Positions 59,693-64,000 of a stretch of DNA of 64,000 nucleotides are shown here, in pieces. The notes under the pieces are model-generated. The model searched no databases and was not told the origin of the DNA. It saw only the letters and a list, made by a program, of their open reading frames with translations. The DNA is from CAZSLI01 sp964607705 (lineage in GTDB: Bacteria; Actinomycetota; Coriobacteriia; Anaerosomatales; PHET01): contig CAZSLI010000001.1 in the NCBI GenBank assembly GCA_964607705.1, positions 62,001-126,000 on the forward strand, in the 5' to 3' direction. The position numbers were made by a program, and so were the translations under genes. Each line of letters begins with the position of its first letter. Within the stretch, counting starts at the first letter, position 1.

Positions 59693-61078
59693 ATGGGGGC
59701 ACCACTCGACATCGTCGTACTGGGACTCGGTGCCAGCGGTATCGCTGCTGCTCGCTACTGTGCGCAGCGCCCCGAGCGGTTCCGCTCGGTGACTGCGGTT
59801 GACACCGCAAACTCGGAGCCGTTGCGTCGCATCGCCGACGACCTGGCCGGGGAGGGCGTGACCGTACTGCTCGGAACGTCGGCTGTCGCAGGTCGATATG
59901 ACCTCGGCATATCGAGCCCGGGGATCCCGCCTCACGCGCCCCTGTTGCGCGCCGCGCGTGCGGCGTGTGAGGAAGTCGTCTCCGAGATCGAGTTCGCCTA
60001 TCGCGAGTCCACCTCGCCGTGGATCGCGGTGACGGGGACCAATGGCAAGACGACCACGACGGCCCTTATCCGGCACCTCCTCGACGGGGCCGGCATCAGA
60101 GCTGTCGCGGTGGGCAACATCGGGACGCCGGCGATCGAGACCGTGGATCAGGCTGATTCCAAGACCTGGCTCGTCGCGGAGGTCTCCTCGTTCCAGCTGG
60201 CTCTGACGAGCACCTTTCGACCCCGAGTGGCCGTACTCCTGAACGTCACCCCGGACCATGCGGACTGGCACGGATCCCTACAAACATACGCCGAGGACAA
60301 GTCCAAGATCTTCGGAAACCTGCGCGCCGAGGACCTCGCGGTCATCGACGTGGACGATGCGGGATCGGCCCCCTACGCCGATATCGTCTCGGCCAAGGGC
60401 GTTCCCGTGATCCGCGTGTCACTCGCCGGTAACGCTATTTCGTGCGCATGTCTCGTCGATGGCGACCTCACGCTCTCGACGTCAGAGGGACCCGTCCATG
60501 TGATCGCCGCAAGTGATCTGCGCATCAAGGGCTCGCACAACGTGAGTAACGCCCTCGCTGCGGCAGCGGCCGCCGCAGCGGCGGGTGTGGGCGTCAGCGA
60601 CCTCGCACGTGGACTGGCTTCGTTCGCGCCCATCGAGCATCGGCTTGAGCCGGTCGCGAACGTCGCGGGCGCTGCGTGGTTCAACGACAGCAAGGCGACC
60701 AACCCCGACGCCGTCAGCAAGGCTCTGACCGCGTTCGGTGAACAGCCCCTGGTGCTGCTCCTCGGCGGGCGGAACAAGGGCAACGACTTCGTGCCGCTTG
60801 CCCGAGAGGCGTCGCAGCGCGTGCGCGTGTCCATACTGTTCGGCGAGTCTGCCGAGGAGCTGGCGCGCGCCTTCGAAACGACCGGCGGAGCGTATCGGCT
60901 GGCCGCCTCGATGGCGGATGCGGTGATCCTGGCGGCCGCGCTGGCGCGACCTGGTGATGCTGTGGTCCTATCGCCGGCATGCGCGTCGTTCGATGAGTTC
61001 GCCAACTATGAGGAGCGTGGCCGAGTCTTCAAGCAGCTCGTGTGCGCGCTTCCCGGGGCCGAAGCGGGCCGGCCGTGA
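59693..61078 (+). CDS. murD: UDP-MurNAc-L-Ala:D-Glu ligase MurD
   Basis: This 461-residue Mur ligase adds D-glutamate. A Rossmann N-terminal domain (VVLGLGASGIAAARYC) precedes the ATP loop AVTGTNGKTTTTALI; WFNDSKATNPDAVSKAL and LLLGGRNKGNDF are conserved. It begins one base after the mraY stop and overlaps ftsW by 4 nt. Confidence 0.96.
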   Translation: MGAPLDIVVLGLGASGIAAARYCAQRPERFRSVTAVDTANSEPLRRIADDLAGEGVTVLLGTSAVAGRYDLGISSPGIPPHAPLLRAARAACEEVVSEIEFAYRESTSPWIAVTGTNGKTTTTALIRHLLDGAGIRAVAVGNIGTPAIETVDQADSKTWLVAEVSSFQLALTSTFRPRVAVLLNVTPDHADWHGSLQTYAEDKSKIFGNLRAEDLAVIDVDDAGSAPYADIVSAKGVPVIRVSLAGNAISCACLVDGDLTLSTSEGPVHVIAASDLRIKGSHNVSNALAAAAAAAAAGVGVSDLARGLASFAPIEHRLEPVANVAGAAWFNDSKATNPDAVSKALTAFGEQPLVLLLGGRNKGNDFVPLAREASQRVRVSILFGESAEELARAFETTGGAYRLAASMADAVILAAALARPGDAVVLSPACASFDEFANYEERGRVFKQLVCALPGAEAGRP

Positions 61079-62316
61079 GCGCGAAGCAGCGTCCCTATGC
61101 GGGCGGTGCGGGTGCACGGTACTTGTTCATGGGTTCGGCCTTGTTCCTGACCGCGCTCGGACTGGTGATGATCTACTCGGCGTCGTCAGTGACGGCTACG
61201 GTGCGGGAGGGCGCGAGCTGGCACTTCTTCGCTCGGCAGTTGGGTTTCGTCGCCGTCGGCGCGATCCTTGCGGCCTTGCTCGCTCGCTTCGACTACAGGC
61301 TCTTCCGTGAGCGCGCTCGCCAGGTGTGGTGGGGAGCCAACATCCTGCTTGTCGTCGTCCTCGCCTTGGGAGTCGTACGCGGCGGAGCGCGGCGCTGGAT
61401 CGACCTCGGCTTCTTCAACCTCCAGCCTTCAGAGCTCGCCAAGATCGCCTGCATCCTACTCGTGTCCGCGATCGCGTTGGAGTGGCAGCGTGGTAGGACG
61501 GATGAGAAGCAGATGCTGTGGCAGGCGCTCATCGCTACTGCGGTGCCGGCGATACTCATCATCTTGCAGCCGGACCTCGGCACGACCATGACGCTGGTCG
61601 CGGCGGTCGCCTTCGTGCTGCTGCTTGCCGGCATCAGCTGGAGCTGGGTCGGGATCACGTTCGCCGCGGCTGCGGGGCTCGCGACCATCATGATCGCGAT
61701 CGCTCCGTACCGGATGAAGCGCGTGACCGCGTTCCTCGATCCCTTCGCCGACCCGCTCGGCAAGGGTTACCAGAGCGTCCAAGCGCTGTACGCCTTCGGG
61801 AGCGGTGGGCTCGAGGGCGTCGGGCTCGCCTTGTCGCGACAGAAGTTCTTCTACCTCCCCGAGGCGCACACCGACTTCATCCTCGCGATCATCGGCGAGG
61901 AGATCGGCCTCATCGGCACGCTCACCGTGCTGGCTGCGTTCGCGATCTTCGTCTGGTCCGGATTCCGGATCGCCACCGGCGCGCGCGACGGTTACGGCCG
62001 GCTCGTCGCCGGCGGCATCACCGGCATGCTAGCGTTCCAGGCGTTCCTCAACATGGCCGCGGTCACCGGGATTCTGCCGGTCACCGGAAAGCCTTTGCCG
62101 TTCCTGAGCTACGGTGGCTCGTCGATGATCGTCACGATGATCTGCGTGGGGCTCGTGCTCTCTGTGTCCGAGTACGGGATGCTCGCGCCGCGAGCGGTGA
62201 AATCCCGACAACCTGCCGAGGAGAAGCCACGTGAAGGTGCTCATGAGCGGCGGAGGGACGGCCGGCCACATATATCCGGCCCTGACCGTCGCCGCCCACC
62301 TCGCCGCCGCGCATGA
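61075..62316 (+). CDS. ftsW: Septal peptidoglycan polymerase FtsW
   Basis: This 413-residue SEDS glycosyltransferase has ten helices. GLVMIYSASS opens, GGARRWIDLGFFNLQPSELAK and the C-terminal VTGILPVTGKPLPFLSYGGS are diagnostic; Asp of the large loop lies near EAHTDFILAIIGEE. GTG 61075 overlaps the murD stop. The last 28 codons run into murG (86-nt overlap) and encode a basic cytoplasmic tail rich in Arg and Pro. Confidence 0.95.
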   Translation: MSAKQRPYAGGAGARYLFMGSALFLTALGLVMIYSASSVTATVREGASWHFFARQLGFVAVGAILAALLARFDYRLFRERARQVWWGANILLVVVLALGVVRGGARRWIDLGFFNLQPSELAKIACILLVSAIALEWQRGRTDEKQMLWQALIATAVPAILIILQPDLGTTMTLVAAVAFVLLLAGISWSWVGITFAAAAGLATIMIAIAPYRMKRVTAFLDPFADPLGKGYQSVQALYAFGSGGLEGVGLALSRQKFFYLPEAHTDFILAIIGEEIGLIGTLTVLAAFAIFVWSGFRIATGARDGYGRLVAGGITGMLAFQAFLNMAAVTGILPVTGKPLPFLSYGGSSMIVTMICVGLVLSVSEYGMLAPRAVKSRQPAEEKPREGAHERRRDGRPHISGPDRRRPPRRRA

Positions 62317-63364
62317 CGACGTCACGTTCGTCGGCACACCTGACGGCCTTGAGGCCCGCCTCGTCCCCGAGGCGGGCGTAGCTTTCCGTGCGCTGCGCGC
62401 CCGAGGCTTCGACCGCTCGCGTCCCTGGACGCTCCTGACGGCATCCGCGACCGCCGTAGCCTCAGCCATGAGGGCCTGGTCGTGGCTCGGCTCGCTCAAG
62501 CCCGACGTCGTGATCGGCTTCGGCGGGTACGTGTCCATCCCGGTCGGACTCGCCGCCGTCGCGCGCCGCGTGCCCCTCGTTCTTCACGAGCAGAACTCGG
62601 TCCCGGGTCTCGCGAACCGCTTGCTGTCTCGCTGGGCGGTCACGGTCGCCGTCACCTACGACGAGTCCGCGGCAGCGCTCAGGCATCCGGAGCGCGCCGT
62701 CATGTCGGGCAATCCGGTGCGAGAGGCTGTCCTGGGCAGCAGCCGGGAAGCGGGAAGGTCCGAGCTCGGGCTCGGTACCGACGATCTCGTCCTGCTCGTC
62801 TTCGGCGGCAGTAGGGGTGCGAGGCACCTCAACACTGCGCTTGTGGCCGCTCGTCGGGAGTTGCTGGCCATCGACAACCTGCGCGTGGTGCATGTTGCAG
62901 GCCCCACAGAGGCGGCCGGCGTGCGCGAGTCGCTCGGGAGCGACGCCGGGCCCCGCTGGCAGGTCTACGACTACCTGCCGAAGATGGGAGACGCCATCGC
63001 GGCGTGCGATCTGGCGCTCTGCCGTGCGGGCGCGACGACGATAGCCGAGCTGACCGTCCTCGGCGCGCCTGCCATCGTGGTGCCGTACCCCTACGCTACA
63101 GACGACCACCAGACCAAGAACGCCGCGACGCTCGTGGCGCATGGCGCAGCGGTGCTCGTTGCGGACGCTGCTCTGGATGAGCCGGCGTTCATCAGCGAGG
63201 TGATGCGCCTGCTTCGAGACCCTGCGGCGCGTGCTACCATGTCTGCCGCGTCCCGGGCGCTCGGTCGGCCCGATGCCGCAGAGCGCGTCGCGGCGATCGC
63301 ACGCCTGGCTGCACGCCACGGCGCAACTATCGATCACGCATTCTCCGAGGAAGGACGGCTGTGA
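62231..63364 (+). CDS. murG: Lipid II synthase MurG
   Basis: This 377-residue GT-B transferase adds GlcNAc to lipid I. VLMSGGGTAGHIYPALTVA and GFGGYVSIPVGLAA are the N-terminal loops; LVFGGSRGARHLNTAL and AGATTIAELTVLGAPAIVV form the UDP-GlcNAc site. GTG start lies within ftsW; GTGA overlap with murC. Confidence 0.97.
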   Translation: MKVLMSGGGTAGHIYPALTVAAHLAAAHDDVTFVGTPDGLEARLVPEAGVAFRALRARGFDRSRPWTLLTASATAVASAMRAWSWLGSLKPDVVIGFGGYVSIPVGLAAVARRVPLVLHEQNSVPGLANRLLSRWAVTVAVTYDESAAALRHPERAVMSGNPVREAVLGSSREAGRSELGLGTDDLVLLVFGGSRGARHLNTALVAARRELLAIDNLRVVHVAGPTEAAGVRESLGSDAGPRWQVYDYLPKMGDAIAACDLALCRAGATTIAELTVLGAPAIVVPYPYATDDHQTKNAATLVAHGAAVLVADAALDEPAFISEVMRLLRDPAARATMSAASRALGRPDAAERVAAIARLAARHGATIDHAFSEEGRL

Positions 63365-64000
63365 CCTCTCGGGTCTATGCACATTTCATCGGCGCCGGTG
63401 GTGCCGGAATGAGTGGGATCGCGCTCGTGCTCCACGAGCGAGGCGTCGCCGTCACGGGCAGCGATCTCAAAGAGAGCCGCTACTCCAAGGCCCTGGCTGA
63501 GGCTGGCGTGCCCATCCGCATCGGTCACGCCGCCGAGAACCTGGGCGATCCGGAGGTGGTCGTCGTCTCCTCGGCGATTCCCGAGAAGAACCCGGAGCTG
63601 GCCCTCGCCCGCGAGCGCGGACTCGACGTGTGGCCACGCGCCCGGATGCTCGCGCATCTGGCCGGCGAGCGCAAGACGGTGGCGGTCGCCGGCACCCATG
63701 GCAAGACGTCGACATCCTCGATGATCGCCACGATGCTGTCCGCCCTCGACCTCGATCCGACCTTCCTGATCGGGGGCGAGGTCGACGGAGCGAACACCAA
63801 CGCACGCAACGGGGCCGGTGATCACTTTGTGGTCGAGGCCGATGAGAGCGACGGTTCATTCGTCTTCCTCGACCCGTTCATCTCGGTGGTGACGAACGTC
63901 GAAGCGGATCACCTCGACCACTATTCCTCGCTCGCCGAGATAGAGGAGACGTTCAAGAGCTTCATGGCCCGCACCGCTTCAGAGGGCGCCCTGGTGGTGT
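63361..64000 (+). CDS. murC: UDP-MurNAc:L-Ala ligase MurC (3' end outside window)
   Basis: The first 213 codons are visible. The Rossmann domain starts HFIGAGGAGMSGIALVL; ATP loop VAGTHGKTSTSSMI and VVEADESDGSF follow, then NVEADHLDHY. It adds the first L-Ala to UDP-MurNAc. It overlaps murG by 4 nt. The C-terminal domain lies beyond 64000. Confidence 0.96.
   Translation, partial: MTSRVYAHFIGAGGAGMSGIALVLHERGVAVTGSDLKESRYSKALAEAGVPIRIGHAAENLGDPEVVVVSSAIPEKNPELALARERGLDVWPRARMLAHLAGERKTVAVAGTHGKTSTSSMIATMLSALDLDPTFLIGGEVDGANTNARNGAGDHFVVEADESDGSFVFLDPFISVVTNVEADHLDHYSSLAEIEETFKSFMARTASEGALVV

Overview
The window is a dense, high-GC, mostly plus-strand stretch of a bacterial chromosome. Gene order and content point to the Actinobacteriota. 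The run tlyA-nadK-recN-steA-steB ... pyrG ... xerD is the actinobacterial arrangement, and MurE carries the DNPR motif of meso-diaminopimelate-type enzymes. A type IV pilus cluster without a secretin gene suits a single-membrane cell. A deep, non-mycelial lineage such as Coriobacteriia/OPB41 relatives fits best; this is inference from content. I saw no tRNA, rRNA, CRISPR array, insertion sequence or prophage.

Layout. (1) 1-4237: a signalling module made of a PATAN/DUF4388 protein, a small Ras-like GTPase and a membrane-anchored Pro/Ala-rich protein. (2) 4335-16194: type IV pilus genes pilB, pilC, two nearly identical pilA, pilD, three minor pilins, pilM, pilN, pilO and a pilP-like gene; no pilT is present. 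(3) 16265-21182: aroC-aroK-aroB-aroQ-pepQ-efp, mostly joined by 4-nt start/stop overlaps. (4) 21316-30939: a carboxyltransferase-BCCP fusion, accC, asp23, nusB, xseB, dxs, tlyA, nadK, recN. (5) 31042-38756: steA-steB, a minus-strand murJ-glycosyltransferase pair, and an alkaline-phosphatase-like membrane protein with a variant MraY/WecA-family protein. (6) 38843-44943: pyrG, an M20 peptidase, a DUF3866 gene, ald, xerD. (7) 45043-49887: a BMP-type nucleoside ABC importer. (8) 49892-51590: small membrane proteins and a DUF4349 gene. (9) 51990-64000: the dcw cluster mraZ-rsmH-ftsL-ftsI-murE-murF-mraY-murD-ftsW-murG-murC, the last cut by the window edge.

The main new observation is regulatory. 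Four intergenic sites in the pilus cluster, upstream of pilB, pilA1, pilA2 and the minor-pilin operon, match the sigma28/FliA/WhiG promoter (TAAA-N15/16-GCCGATAA). Each is followed within 9-16 nt by a hairpin at the predicted start of the mRNA. PilB carries an N-terminal MshEN domain with the c-di-GMP-binding repeat, and the PATAN protein carries a similar repeat. In other actinobacteria WhiG is held by the c-di-GMP-dependent anti-sigma factor RsiG. The cluster may therefore be controlled by c-di-GMP both at transcription and at the motor, with a PATAN/GTPase module alongside. A near-perfect CRP-type palindrome is centred about 60 bp upstream of the predicted minor-pilin start.

A second candidate system is the envelope group between steB and pyrG: a phosphoglycosyl-transferase-like protein with DLRPGR in place of the usual DGxDG segment, an alkaline-phosphatase-like integral membrane protein, a GT2 glycosyltransferase and a MurJ-type flippase. 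Together they look like an uncharacterised envelope-polymer pathway beside the SteA/SteB cell-separation genes.
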